NCBI GenBank assembly: GCA_947258555.1
Contig: CAMYJF010000006.1
Span: 1-59,840, forward strand
Origin: an uncultured Eudoraea sp.
GTDB taxonomy: Bacteria > Bacteroidota > Bacteroidia > Flavobacteriales > Flavobacteriaceae
Reading direction: 5' to 3'
Length of the DNA stretch: 59,840 nt
How positions within the stretch are numbered: position 1 is the first letter of the stretch; every line of letters starts with the position of its first letter. The position numbers were made by a program, and so were the translations under genes. The notes under the pieces were generated by a model, which searched no databases, was not told where the DNA came from, and saw only the letters and a program-made list of their open reading frames with translations. This document shows, piece by piece, positions 25,467 through 34,129 of this stretch.

Positions 25467-26966
25467 ATGTATAAATTTGCCGTTGCCGCATTCTTTTTTC
25501 TCTTGTATGCCTGCGGTGAAAAGGACAGCCGTCCAATACAAGAATCGTATGCTATACATTGCGGCTCTTGTCATCTGCCGCCAAATATAGACGATCTCCC
25601 AAAGCAACTTTGGTCAGACCATGTACTTCCGGAAATGGCTTCACGAATGGGTATTTCTATTCCCGATTACGATCCCATGGCAGGATTGTCATATGAAGAA
25701 CGCATATCAGTTCTAAGCTCCGGGATCTTTCCCAATCGACCAATAATAGATGAGGCCCTTTACAGATCTCTGGAAGCGTACATCCTGGACAATGCCCCTG
25801 ATTCTTTAAAAACGATCTCAGATCCACCGCAGCTATTCTTAGATCACTATCGCCAGCACTCCATTATCTATCAGGAATCACCATCCCCCAGCTTCACATT
25901 TCTGAAAATCAGGGATGGAAAAATTGAAGTTGGTGATATCATGGGTGGATTCTTGACTTATGATATTGAGCTGCAATCCTGGAAAAAAAAGTATCAATTT
26001 GATAGTCCTGTGGTTGGCTATGTTCAAAAGGATTCTTTACGCTGGGCCCTGACAGTGGGAATACTAAACCCATCAGAACGTGCTCATGGCAGATTATATG
26101 AATTAGGGGATAAAAAACGCGAGATACTCCTGGATTCTTTGCACAGGCCTGTTCATTTAAATGTATCGGGAAATGTCGAGGAAATAGACTTTACAATTGC
26201 AGAATTCGGCCATTATACTGGAGGCCTCTCGTCACTAACTCGGGGCAAAGAAGGGATGAAAGAACAAACCATAATACAGACACCCGGAGCTTTACGTATA
26301 CTTGATACTGACATTGATGGCGACCAGCATACGGAAAAACTTGTGCTTTTTGCTCAGGGAGACGAGCGCCTGGTAGCAATTAGGGATCTTGGCAAAGACA
26401 ATGTTCAGATCGAAACGCTTCTCAGGTTTAGCCCGCTGTCCGGTGTCAGCTGGTTTGAAGTTGCAGATGTGGATGGTGATGGATTTCGGGACATTATCAC
26501 TGCACATGGAGACAATGCAGACAAGACGTATGTTCAAAAACCCTATCATGGCATCCGAATTCACAAGAATGATGGAAATGGAAATTTTACGCAGATATAT
26601 AATCACCCTTTGAATGGCGCAACACGAGTTGTGGCAACAGACTGGGATAGGGACGGCGATTATGATCTGGCAGTTGTGGCGTCATTTCCGGATTACTCCG
26701 AGGCAAGCCCCCGATCTTTTGTCTTTTTGGAGAATACACCCTCCGATAGCACGCAATGGACGGAAAGAACATTTGAAGGAGTAAACAGGGCGAGATGGTT
26801 TTTAATGGATTCCGGCGATCTTGATGATGACGGCGATCAGGATATTGTATTGGGCGTATTTAACTATCATATAACCCCTGTACCTAAAGAAATAGTACTG
26901 GAATGGGAAAATGAAGCCATCGGGCTCCTAATTTTAGAGAATACACTAATTGACGATCCAAACTGA
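25467..26966 (+). CDS. Lipoprotein with N-terminal CxxCH heme motif and VCBS/FG-GAP repeats
   Basis: The 499-residue protein has a lipobox (FLLYAC, lipidated C16). Shortly after it comes C32-G-S-C35-H36, a c-type heme attachment motif in a short cytochrome-like region (to about residue 115, with an EMASRMGI Met candidate for the second axial ligand). The rest is a seven-bladed-propeller type domain with calcium-binding FG-GAP/VCBS loops: DVDGDGFRDI, DWDRDGDYDLAVVA, DLDDDGDQDIVLG. Known relatives occur widely in marine Bacteroidota without a tested role. It may carry electrons to an envelope partner or bind a polysaccharide. It diverges from the serine hydrolase gene by 66 bases. Confidence 0.78.
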   Translation: MYKFAVAAFFFLLYACGEKDSRPIQESYAIHCGSCHLPPNIDDLPKQLWSDHVLPEMASRMGISIPDYDPMAGLSYEERISVLSSGIFPNRPIIDEALYRSLEAYILDNAPDSLKTISDPPQLFLDHYRQHSIIYQESPSPSFTFLKIRDGKIEVGDIMGGFLTYDIELQSWKKKYQFDSPVVGYVQKDSLRWALTVGILNPSERAHGRLYELGDKKREILLDSLHRPVHLNVSGNVEEIDFTIAEFGHYTGGLSSLTRGKEGMKEQTIIQTPGALRILDTDIDGDQHTEKLVLFAQGDERLVAIRDLGKDNVQIETLLRFSPLSGVSWFEVADVDGDGFRDIITAHGDNADKTYVQKPYHGIRIHKNDGNGNFTQIYNHPLNGATRVVATDWDRDGDYDLAVVASFPDYSEASPRSFVFLENTPSDSTQWTERTFEGVNRARWFLMDSGDLDDDGDQDIVLGVFNYHITPVPKEIVLEWENEAIGLLILENTLIDDPN

Positions 26967-27057
26967 ACTGTACCCATACATAATAAGGGAAATGATCTGC
27001 TATGGCTGTGACTTAATAGGTAGCTATACGATACAGTTTGTGTAATTTAGTCGGTGA

Positions 27058-27723
27058 ATGAAGCAACACATTTTGATATTTCTGCTCTTCCTGGGCCTTG
27101 CGGCCTGTGAATCGGAACTTGCCATTATTGATACCCCGATCATCTTTGACGAAAACAGGAAGTCCATGACCCTGGATTACCTGAAAGAAAGATATGAGCT
27201 CGATAGGGCTAGTATTGAGATCACTCCTAAAATGATCGTATTGCACTGGACGGTTTATGAAACCCTGGCAGAATCCTTTGCTGCCTTCGAAAAACCAAGC
27301 TTGCCCAATTGGAGGCCCGATATAGAAAACATTAGCGGACTAAATGTCTCTGCCCATTTCCTTGTCGACAGGGATGGGACCATATATAGATTGATGCCGG
27401 AAAACTACATGGCCAGGCATGTCATTGGTTTGAATCATTGCGCCATAGGTATTGAGAATGTGGGAGGTACTGAGAATGCACCACTTACCAAAGAACAATT
27501 GAAATCTAATATCCAACTGGTAATCTATTTGGCTAAGAAATATCCGATCGAATACCTCATAGGACATTATGAATATACCCGTTTTGAAGGCCATCCTTTA
27601 TGGCTGGAAGTAGACGATGGCTATCGGACTGAAAAAACCGACCCCGGGCCTGATTTCATGAAAAATGTACGTGAGGCTACACGATCCTTTAACTTTAAAC
27701 CCCTTCCTAATTCAGAAAACTAA
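27058..27723 (+). CDS. N-acetylmuramoyl-L-alanine amidase (Amidase_2/PGRP) lipoprotein
   Basis: The 221-residue protein has a lipoprotein signal (FLLFLGLAAC, Cys at residue 17). The zinc-amidase fold is shown by VLHWTVYETL (first His ligand), HFLVDRDGTIYRL, RHVIGLNHCAIGIENVGG (second His region) and LIGHYEYTRFEG, then a DPGPDFM segment with the third ligand area. It should cleave the bond between N-acetylmuramic acid and L-Ala in peptidoglycan, at the cell envelope, probably for recycling or remodelling. The M14 peptidase gene starts 1 base after its stop, so they form a two-gene operon. Confidence 0.88.
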   Translation: MKQHILIFLLFLGLAACESELAIIDTPIIFDENRKSMTLDYLKERYELDRASIEITPKMIVLHWTVYETLAESFAAFEKPSLPNWRPDIENISGLNVSAHFLVDRDGTIYRLMPENYMARHVIGLNHCAIGIENVGGTENAPLTKEQLKSNIQLVIYLAKKYPIEYLIGHYEYTRFEGHPLWLEVDDGYRTEKTDPGPDFMKNVREATRSFNFKPLPNSEN

Positions 27724-27724
27724 A

Positions 27725-29215
27725 ATGAGAAATTACCAATCAGTGCTTGCGTTTTTATTCATTTTTATGATGATCTCCTGTAAAGAGGCTCCTCCTGTCA
27801 GTGAGGTATCGGAGAATATAACCACCTCTTTGTATGAGACCTATGGCACCTATAAGGAACCGAGTCTGGACCGCAGGCGCATTAAGCATCATGAACTCCA
27901 GCCTTTGCTGCAGAAATTTGCAGCCAAAGATGGTTTTGATGTTACTCAGGTAGGCACTTCTATTGAAGGCCGCTCGCTGAACCTGGTAAGCCTGGGGGAG
28001 GGCGAAACAGATGTTTTCCTGTGGTCGCAAATGCACGGGAATGAACCGACAGCCACACAGGCGATCTTTGATATTCTGAACTTTTTTGACAGCGACGATT
28101 TTACAGAAGAAAAGAATGCCATTCTGAAAGAACTCAGAATTCACTTCCTGCCCATGCTGAATCCGGATGGGGCAGAAATATATCATCGCAGAAACAGGTT
28201 AGGCATAGATATCAACAGGGATGCACTCCGACTCCAATCGCCCGAAGGGCAAACGCTAAAAAAGGTTAGGGATAGTCTGGAAGCCGATTTTGGTTTTAAT
28301 CTCCATGACCAAAGCACCTATTATAATGCCGAACGTACACCTAAACCCGCCACGATATCATACCTGGCACCAGCCTATAATTATGAAAAGGAGATCAACC
28401 CGGTTCGTGCAGATGCCATGCGAGTTATTGTATTTATGAATGACATTTTGCAGAAATATGCACCTGGGCAGGTAGGAAGATATGACGATGGTTTTGAGCC
28501 ACGTGCTTTTGGCGATAATATTCAGAAATGGGGCACAAGTACGATCCTGATAGAATCAGGTGGCTTTGCTTCTGATCCGGAAAAACAAGAGATCCGAAAG
28601 CTAAATTATGTCTCCGTACTGTCTGCGATCTATACCATTGCCACGGGGAAATATAAAAACATTGATATTGCTGAATATGAAAAGATCCCACATAATGATC
28701 GAAAACTGGTTGACTTGAAATTAGAAGGTCTCACGTATGATTTACATGGCAATTCTTATACGATGGATGTCGCGGTCAACCAGCTTGAAGTAAATGAAGA
28801 AGGGAATAACGACTTCTGGTACAGTAGTAGGGTATACGATCTCGGAGATTTGTCTACTTTTTACGGTTATGAGACATTTAATGGCGAGGGATATAACATT
28901 ATTCCGGGCAAAATATACCCGGAAGAACTCGCTGATGCATCGGCACTTGAAAACTTAGATACTGCTCAGCTGCTAAAGGATGGCTATTTATATCTACGAA
29001 TGAAGGATATACCTGTAGAATGGGTATGTTCTTCCGTGCCGCTACATATAGTTTCACCTGCCAACGAAATTGAGGTCTTTGACCTTTGGGTGGGGGAGAA
29101 CCCCAGTTTCTTCCTGGGCAAGGGAGATCAAATTACACATGTTGTGGTGAACGGCTTCCTGCTCGACCTTTCTGAAGAGATTTCCGGCTTTACCAATGCA
29201 ATGATCTACCGATAA
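27725..29215 (+). CDS. Zinc carboxypeptidase, family M14, lipoprotein
   Basis: I start at ATG 27725, which gives a proper lipoprotein signal (LFIFMMISC, lipidated Cys near residue 19); an earlier in-frame ATG at 27665 lies inside the amidase gene. The 496-residue enzyme carries the M14 zinc motif H104-x-x-E107 (MHGNEPTATQ), the third ligand His in NLHDQ (near 199), and the catalytic Glu in ILIESGG (near 283). A C-terminal beta-rich domain of about 200 residues follows. With the amidase upstream, peptidoglycan peptide trimming is a reasonable guess, although general peptide degradation is also possible. Confidence 0.88.
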   Translation: MRNYQSVLAFLFIFMMISCKEAPPVSEVSENITTSLYETYGTYKEPSLDRRRIKHHELQPLLQKFAAKDGFDVTQVGTSIEGRSLNLVSLGEGETDVFLWSQMHGNEPTATQAIFDILNFFDSDDFTEEKNAILKELRIHFLPMLNPDGAEIYHRRNRLGIDINRDALRLQSPEGQTLKKVRDSLEADFGFNLHDQSTYYNAERTPKPATISYLAPAYNYEKEINPVRADAMRVIVFMNDILQKYAPGQVGRYDDGFEPRAFGDNIQKWGTSTILIESGGFASDPEKQEIRKLNYVSVLSAIYTIATGKYKNIDIAEYEKIPHNDRKLVDLKLEGLTYDLHGNSYTMDVAVNQLEVNEEGNNDFWYSSRVYDLGDLSTFYGYETFNGEGYNIIPGKIYPEELADASALENLDTAQLLKDGYLYLRMKDIPVEWVCSSVPLHIVSPANEIEVFDLWVGENPSFFLGKGDQITHVVVNGFLLDLSEEISGFTNAMIYR

Positions 29216-29242
29216 AAAAAGCGCCCCGATCTCTCGAGGCGC
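29214..29242 (-). terminator. Intrinsic terminator for the reverse-strand 55-residue gene
   Basis: On the minus strand GCGCC and GGCGC pair, with an inner CGA/TCG, and the stem runs into seven T residues (the A-run at 29214-29220 on the plus strand). There is no T-tract on the forward side, so it ends reverse transcription and supports a real gene at 29281-29448. It overlaps the end of the M14 gene. Confidence 0.7.
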
Positions 29243-29280
29243 CGGCAAGAACAATTCCATTATTCGGTTACTCTAATTTT

Positions 29281-29448
29281 CTAGTATCCGAAGGATATGG
29301 TCATATGGGGTGCGTTCAACAGCAAGACTATTAGCATGGCAAATAAGCTCACTACAATTGTTGCAAAAACTGCAAGAACTAGACTTTTGAACCAGGCCTG
29401 GGTAGGGCCTATCGCACTATCACTGATTATTTGGTTTATAACATCCAT
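29281..29448 (-). CDS. Single-pass membrane microprotein, 55 residues
   Basis: The translation begins MDVINQIISDSAIGPTQAWF and then has one clear membrane helix (residues about 22-44, LVLAVFATIVVSLFAMLIVLLL) and a short outside tail ending MTISFGY. An N-terminal amphipathic part with Lys21 at the start of the helix suggests the N-terminus stays in the cytoplasm. The ORF ends 39 bases before a minus-strand terminator and has no overlapping gene on the other strand. I recognise no family. It could be a small subunit or regulator of a membrane complex. Confidence 0.6.
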   Translation of the reverse strand: MDVINQIISDSAIGPTQAWFKSLVLAVFATIVVSLFAMLIVLLLNAPHMTISFGY

Positions 29449-29589
29449 GAGATCTTTCTTTTAAATTTAACATTAGGGACTGCATGTTAGGATGATATAA
29501 GCTCAATAGATATTCGGGGGTTTGTGTATATAACACCCCGGTAACCAAATACCCTACCTAGTCATTAATAAATCGTATGTGAGAGTGCG

Positions 29590-30684
29590 CTATTGGCAGC
29601 CGGCCATAAAACCGGTAGCATCAAAAGAAGTTTGGACAGCCCCTTCCTGATTGGAGGTAGCTACCTGGATCACCAGGTTATTTTCCCCACTTCCATCCCG
29701 CTTTGGACTGCAATACTCAAAGAGATAAAAACTATTTGCCCTTTCGGAGACACGCTGACTGATCTCATTAAAAGTCGCTTCCAATTCGGCTTCGTTCCCG
29801 GCAAAGGCACTAAATGTCTTCCCGATCTCTTCAAGGATGTTCGTGTCTATCTCAGACCCGAGTCCGATCGTAAAATAAGAGATATTCAGACTGGCATCAT
29901 TAACGGCCGATAAGGCAGCGGCTTCAGAATATCTGCCCGCCTGATCGGTACCATCCGTGAACAATACAACGGAGGACGCACCGATAACTTCATCTTGCAG
30001 GCTTTGTTGCAGTAGTGCCTCAGAGATCTCTGTGGCTTTGATCACTGCACCATAAAGATCGGTAGAGGGATCATTGCTGATGTCGGGTGTTATCCCTTCT
30101 ATAGCTTCGATCAGAGCGGCCTTGTCCGAACTTAACGGATTTAATTCATGTAAAATATCTTCCCCGTCAAACCAATAAATAGCCATTTTAAATGTATCAG
30201 AAGGTAATTGGGGCATCACGCTGTTGACAAATCCAATGCTGGCCGATTTTAACTCATTCAGACTATTTGCCAATACACTGTTACTCAAATCCAATACCAG
30301 TAGGGTAGAGTTGGAAAAAATTTGTGAATTAGGGGAGATCCGTGCAAAAGATTCGTTTGATGATATGGTATTAAAACAGTCATCGTTCCTGCCTTGCTCA
30401 TATATTGTGAACTGTGATGCCGATAATCCGGCCACAGGATTTCCAAACTTATCCGATACTTTAAATAGGATGGACACCTTCCCTGGCAGGCTGGTGAATT
30501 GTTCCTGGATAGATAGTACCAGGTCGTCATCACCAAAGTTCAGACAATCGTCTACAGGCTGGCCGAGACCTAGTTCCCCATTGTTGATATTAAAAAAGAC
30601 ATCGTCGTCTGCATTTCCACACCCAATCCAAATAAAGGCGAGAAATAGGTAGGCAATAGGTTTTAGGAGCTTCTTCATTTTCAT
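29590..30684 (-). CDS. Von Willebrand factor A domain lipoprotein
   Basis: The 364-residue protein has a lipoprotein signal (AYLFLAFIWIGC, Cys near residue 22). After a beta-sandwich-like segment (residues about 50-115, with CFNTISSNES) comes a VWA domain with an intact MIDAS: DLSNS as DxSxS, a Thr in STDLYGA, and the Asp in FTDGTDQ. VWA domains bind protein ligands through a metal ion. A Cys-containing tail ends in FMAGCQ. The role is unknown; surface-exposed protein interaction is a fair inference. ATG codons at 30684 and 30678 are both possible starts. It diverges from the sugar operon. Confidence 0.82.
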   Translation of the reverse strand: MKMKKLLKPIAYLFLAFIWIGCGNADDDVFFNINNGELGLGQPVDDCLNFGDDDLVLSIQEQFTSLPGKVSILFKVSDKFGNPVAGLSASQFTIYEQGRNDDCFNTISSNESFARISPNSQIFSNSTLLVLDLSNSVLANSLNELKSASIGFVNSVMPQLPSDTFKMAIYWFDGEDILHELNPLSSDKAALIEAIEGITPDISNDPSTDLYGAVIKATEISEALLQQSLQDEVIGASSVVLFTDGTDQAGRYSEAAALSAVNDASLNISYFTIGLGSEIDTNILEEIGKTFSAFAGNEAELEATFNEISQRVSERANSFYLFEYCSPKRDGSGENNLVIQVATSNQEGAVQTSFDATGFMAGCQ

Positions 30685-30783
30685 CAGGTTCTGGTTTACA
30701 CAGGAGAACGGCGTTTTGTGCGCTTAAGTATGTTCCCTGTTGTTCTTTTTGAATTTCGTAGCTTACATCAAAAAGCAAGCCAT

Positions 30784-31722
30784 ATGTTCCATATTCGTTC
30801 GATCCTGAGTGGATTATTGCTCATATCAGCATCTTTTCTAGGCGCTCAAAATGAGGAGACTTTACAAAAACTTGGATACCCTGATGATGCACGTTTACTT
30901 ATCATTCATGCAGACGACCTTGGTGTAACACATTCTGAAAACATGGCCAGTATTAAGGCTCTGGAAGGCAGCCCTGTTAATTCCGCCAGTATTATGGTGC
31001 CTTGTCCCTGGTTTCCTGAGATCGCAGCCTATGCACGTATCCATAAGAATGTAGATCTCGGACTTCATCTCACCTTAAATGCAGAATGGAAGTATTATAA
31101 ATGGGGACCTGTTAGTAGCAAGGATTCCGTGGCATCCCTGGTCAATAGCGACGGATATTTCTATTCGCTCGTAGACAGTTTAAATATGTTTGCCAAAGGC
31201 GATCAAGTGGAAACAGAACTTCGCAACCAGGTACGTAAGGCGTATCAAGCGGGTATTGATGTGACGCATCTGGACGCCCATATGGGAGCCGCAGTGAGTA
31301 CTCCTGAGAACGCGTTGGCCTATTTGAAGGTTGGCAAGGAATTTCAGCTACCGGTATTGTTGGATAAACGCATTCATGAGATCCCCTCTGAAGAAATAAA
31401 GTCCATGATTGACGGAAGCACACTTTTGATGGATGGTATTTATAGTGCCGGACCTGATGATTTCAAAGGGGGAATGGCGACATATTATGAAAAGATTTTC
31501 AGGGAATTGCCTGTTGGTATTTCAAGCCTGCTTATCCACCTGGCTTATGATGATGAAGAGATGCGGGCCGTGACCATTGATCACCCCAATTGGGGTGCAG
31601 CCTGGCGACAGGCCGATATGGATTTTTTCAGCAGTGAAGCTTGCAAACAGGTCCTGGAAGAGGAAGGTATTACTTTGGTAACCTGGAGGGAGATACGAGA
31701 TAAAATAGTCAGGGCTAATTAA
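30784..31722 (+). CDS. Exported YdjC/ChbG-family carbohydrate deacetylase
   Basis: I place the start at ATG 30784, since residues 1-20 then form a signal peptide ending FLGAQ; an ATG at 30718 adds 22 polar residues in front. The 312-residue protein keeps the family's metal site: HADDLGVTH near the start (Asp and His), DLGLHLTLNAEW, and HLDAHMGAAVS. ChbG removes the N-acetyl group from chitobiose and chitin oligomers; others in the family act on different acetylated sugars. Being exported, it should work in the periplasm. It leads a forward operon with DUF1080, GMC, Gfo/Idh/MocA, small-subunit and NagB-like genes, which points to an amino-sugar substrate. Confidence 0.82.
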   Translation: MFHIRSILSGLLLISASFLGAQNEETLQKLGYPDDARLLIIHADDLGVTHSENMASIKALEGSPVNSASIMVPCPWFPEIAAYARIHKNVDLGLHLTLNAEWKYYKWGPVSSKDSVASLVNSDGYFYSLVDSLNMFAKGDQVETELRNQVRKAYQAGIDVTHLDAHMGAAVSTPENALAYLKVGKEFQLPVLLDKRIHEIPSEEIKSMIDGSTLLMDGIYSAGPDDFKGGMATYYEKIFRELPVGISSLLIHLAYDDEEMRAVTIDHPNWGAAWRQADMDFFSSEACKQVLEEEGITLVTWREIRDKIVRAN

Positions 31723-31763
31723 ATAGGACATAGAAGCGATAACTAAATCTTAAAAGGAATAAT

Positions 31764-32387
31764 ATGAAAACAGTGTGTATCTTTTTACTAATATCCCTGA
31801 GTCTTCAGGCACAGGAGTGGACCCCACTATACAATGGGGAAAATCTGGATGGATGGGAGCATGTAGGCCCGGGTAATTTCATTATAGAGGATGGGATCTT
31901 AAAGAGCCAGGGCGGTATGGGGCTGCTTTGGTTTACGGGTCAGAAATTCAGCAACGTTACACTACGGGTCGTCTATAAAGGGGCCGATAAGAATAATGCC
32001 GGTGTCTTTATCCGAATCCCGGAAAAACCTACTGAAGCCTGGATGCCTGTTCATAAGGGGTACGAAGTACAGATAGACGACAGAGAGGATGAATGGCATA
32101 AAACAGGGGTTCTATATTCTTTGACAAAGGCCAAGGCCAGCCCTGGAAAACCCAAGGAATGGAACACGATGGAAATAAGCCTTAAGGGAGATCGGACGAT
32201 TGTTCATGTCAACGATGTTTTAGTCACGGATTTTACAGAAGGCGACACGGTACCGAAGAAAACACTGGAATATGAACCCGACCGCGGACCCAGACCTGAG
32301 ATCGGCTATATAGGTATTCAGAACCATGGAGATAAGGATGTTATTGAATTCAAAGAGGTCAGTTATAAAATAATTGAGGATAAGTAA
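31764..32387 (+). CDS. Exported DUF1080 protein (3-keto-disaccharide hydrolase-like)
   Basis: The 207-residue protein has a short signal peptide (MKTVCIFLLISLSLQAQ) and the complete DUF1080 concanavalin-like fold: EWTPLYNGENLDGWEH at the start, GLLWFTG, VYKGADKNNAGVFIRIP in the middle, YEVQIDDRED and EIGYIGIQNHG at the end. The family has been renamed 3-keto-disaccharide hydrolase after members that cleave 3-keto-glycosidic bonds. It lies 41 bases after the deacetylase and 26 bases before the GMC gene. With the GMC and Gfo/Idh/MocA enzymes beside it, hydrolysis of a 3-keto sugar in the periplasm is the most direct reading. Confidence 0.85.
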   Translation: MKTVCIFLLISLSLQAQEWTPLYNGENLDGWEHVGPGNFIIEDGILKSQGGMGLLWFTGQKFSNVTLRVVYKGADKNNAGVFIRIPEKPTEAWMPVHKGYEVQIDDREDEWHKTGVLYSLTKAKASPGKPKEWNTMEISLKGDRTIVHVNDVLVTDFTEGDTVPKKTLEYEPDRGPRPEIGYIGIQNHGDKDVIEFKEVSYKIIEDK

Positions 32388-32413
32388 GGGTGATTTAATT
32401 CACGACAAGACGT

Positions 32414-34114
32414 ATGAAAAATGAATCAGACGTATTTGATGCCATTGTAATCGGCTCAGGCATATCCGGCGGTTGGGCCGCCAAAGAATTGTGTGAACAA
32501 GGTCTGAAAACCCTGGTTCTTGAAAGAGGCCGGCAGGTGGAGCACAACAAAGATTATCCTACTGCTAATATGCATCCCTGGGAATTTAAATACAGAGGAG
32601 GGATGAGCAGGGATTTTAATGAAAAAAATCCGCTTATCACGAGGGCGGCAGGGTTTGGGGCCGACACGGCTCATTTTTTTGTCGAAGACAAAGACCATCC
32701 CTATGTGCAGGAGAAACCCTTTGATTGGATAAGAGGCTATCAGGTAGGAGGCCGATCTATTATATGGGGCAGAGCCTGCCAGCGATGGAGTGAATATGAA
32801 TTTAAGGCCCCTAACAAATACGGATACGGTATTGAGTGGCCCATTGGCTATAATGATATTGCCCCCTGGTATTCCCATGTAGAGAAATTTATTGGGGTTT
32901 GTGGAAATGAAGATGGGATCGAAGCCATGCCTGATGGCGAATTTTTGCCTCCTTTTGGCTTTAACTGCGTGGAACAACATATGCAGGACAAAATGAAGGA
33001 GCACTTTCCGGACCGGCACTTGGTGCATGCCCGCTGGGCACATTTGACCGAACCAAAGGAGATCCACCTGGAACAAGGCCGGGGAAAATGCCAGGCCAGA
33101 AATCTATGTATGCGGGGCTGTCCTTTTGGTGGATATTTTAGTTCGGTGTCTACTACTTTGCCCTGGGCTAAAAAAACAGGCAATCTTACACTCAGGCCTT
33201 TCTCTGTCGTGCATTCCATTATATATGATGAAAAAACCGGCAAGGCTTCAGGCGTAAAAGTGATCGATACCAATACAAAGGAGGAAATAATCTTTAAGGC
33301 TCGAATTATCTTTCTTAATGCCTCTGCGCTCAATTCTAACCTGATTTTGCTCAATTCCAGATCTGACCGTTTTCCGCATGGATTAGGTAATGATAATGGT
33401 CTGTTAGGAAAATATATCTGTTTTCATATTTATCGGGGCTCAGCCGATGGCAGAATGGAAGGATTTGACAATAAATATTTTTTTGGAAGGAATCCATCAG
33501 AACCCATTCTAGCTAATTTTCGCAATTTGAAAGAACTGGAGATGGACTTCAAAGGGGGCTACACAACATTCTGTGGCGCCTATAGAAATAGAAAAGGCAG
33601 TGTTGATGCCAATTCTGCTCAACTCGGTGCAGATTTTAAACATGCCTTGAGCGAACCCGGAGATTGGTATATATATATGTATATGCAGGGGGAGACAATC
33701 CCCAAGAAAGAGAATAGGGTATACCTCAGTAAAGATCAAACAGATCAGTGGGGCATTCCCTTATTGGTTACCGATGTTGACTATGATGAGAATGATGATA
33801 AAATGGTAGCCGACTTTATAGAACAGGCGGAAGACATGCTGGAAAAAATAGGGTGTACAGAAATTCTCTCCAGGGACAACAAACAGCCCCCCGGATTAGA
33901 CATTCATGAAATGGGCGGAGTGAGAATGGGCAAAAACCCGAATGATTCACTCCTGAACGAATGGAACCAGATGCATCTCTGCAAGAATGTCTTTGTAACA
34001 GATGGCGCCTGCATGACCAGTACAGGAAATCAGAGTCCCTCAATCTTATATATGGCACTTACAGCCCGCGCGGCTACCTATGCGGCTGAAGAATTTAAAA
34101 AAGGCACATTATAA
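32414..34114 (+). CDS. FAD-dependent GMC oxidoreductase (sugar 3-dehydrogenase candidate, large subunit)
   Basis: The 566-residue flavoprotein starts directly with the Rossmann motif GSGISGGWAAKEL (about residues 14-26). The GMC C-terminal domain has the catalytic His in DIHEMGGVRMG and the Asn in TGNQSPS. Cys residues in RNLCMRGCPFGGY are as in membrane-bound gluconate-dehydrogenase-type GMC enzymes. There is no export signal. The partner small subunit encoded at 35230 has a Tat signal, so the flavoprotein is probably carried out as a complex. Enzymes of this pair oxidise sugars or glycosides at C3 in the periplasm. The exact substrate is not known. Confidence 0.87.
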   Translation: MKNESDVFDAIVIGSGISGGWAAKELCEQGLKTLVLERGRQVEHNKDYPTANMHPWEFKYRGGMSRDFNEKNPLITRAAGFGADTAHFFVEDKDHPYVQEKPFDWIRGYQVGGRSIIWGRACQRWSEYEFKAPNKYGYGIEWPIGYNDIAPWYSHVEKFIGVCGNEDGIEAMPDGEFLPPFGFNCVEQHMQDKMKEHFPDRHLVHARWAHLTEPKEIHLEQGRGKCQARNLCMRGCPFGGYFSSVSTTLPWAKKTGNLTLRPFSVVHSIIYDEKTGKASGVKVIDTNTKEEIIFKARIIFLNASALNSNLILLNSRSDRFPHGLGNDNGLLGKYICFHIYRGSADGRMEGFDNKYFFGRNPSEPILANFRNLKELEMDFKGGYTTFCGAYRNRKGSVDANSAQLGADFKHALSEPGDWYIYMYMQGETIPKKENRVYLSKDQTDQWGIPLLVTDVDYDENDDKMVADFIEQAEDMLEKIGCTEILSRDNKQPPGLDIHEMGGVRMGKNPNDSLLNEWNQMHLCKNVFVTDGACMTSTGNQSPSILYMALTARAATYAAEEFKKGTL

Positions 34115-34129
34115 TTAGTAATACGACTC

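Noticed and set aside
27665-27724. Earlier in-frame start for the M14 peptidase
   Set aside because: It lies inside the amidase gene and would hide the lipoprotein signal; ATG 27725 restores it.
29500-29560. GGGG/CCCC inverted repeat after the VWA gene
   Set aside because: The stem is imperfect and no T-tract follows on the strand of the VWA gene, so I do not call a terminator.
32456-33354. Long reverse frames across the GMC gene
   Set aside because: Shadow translations of a clearly recognisable FAD enzyme; no independent start signals.
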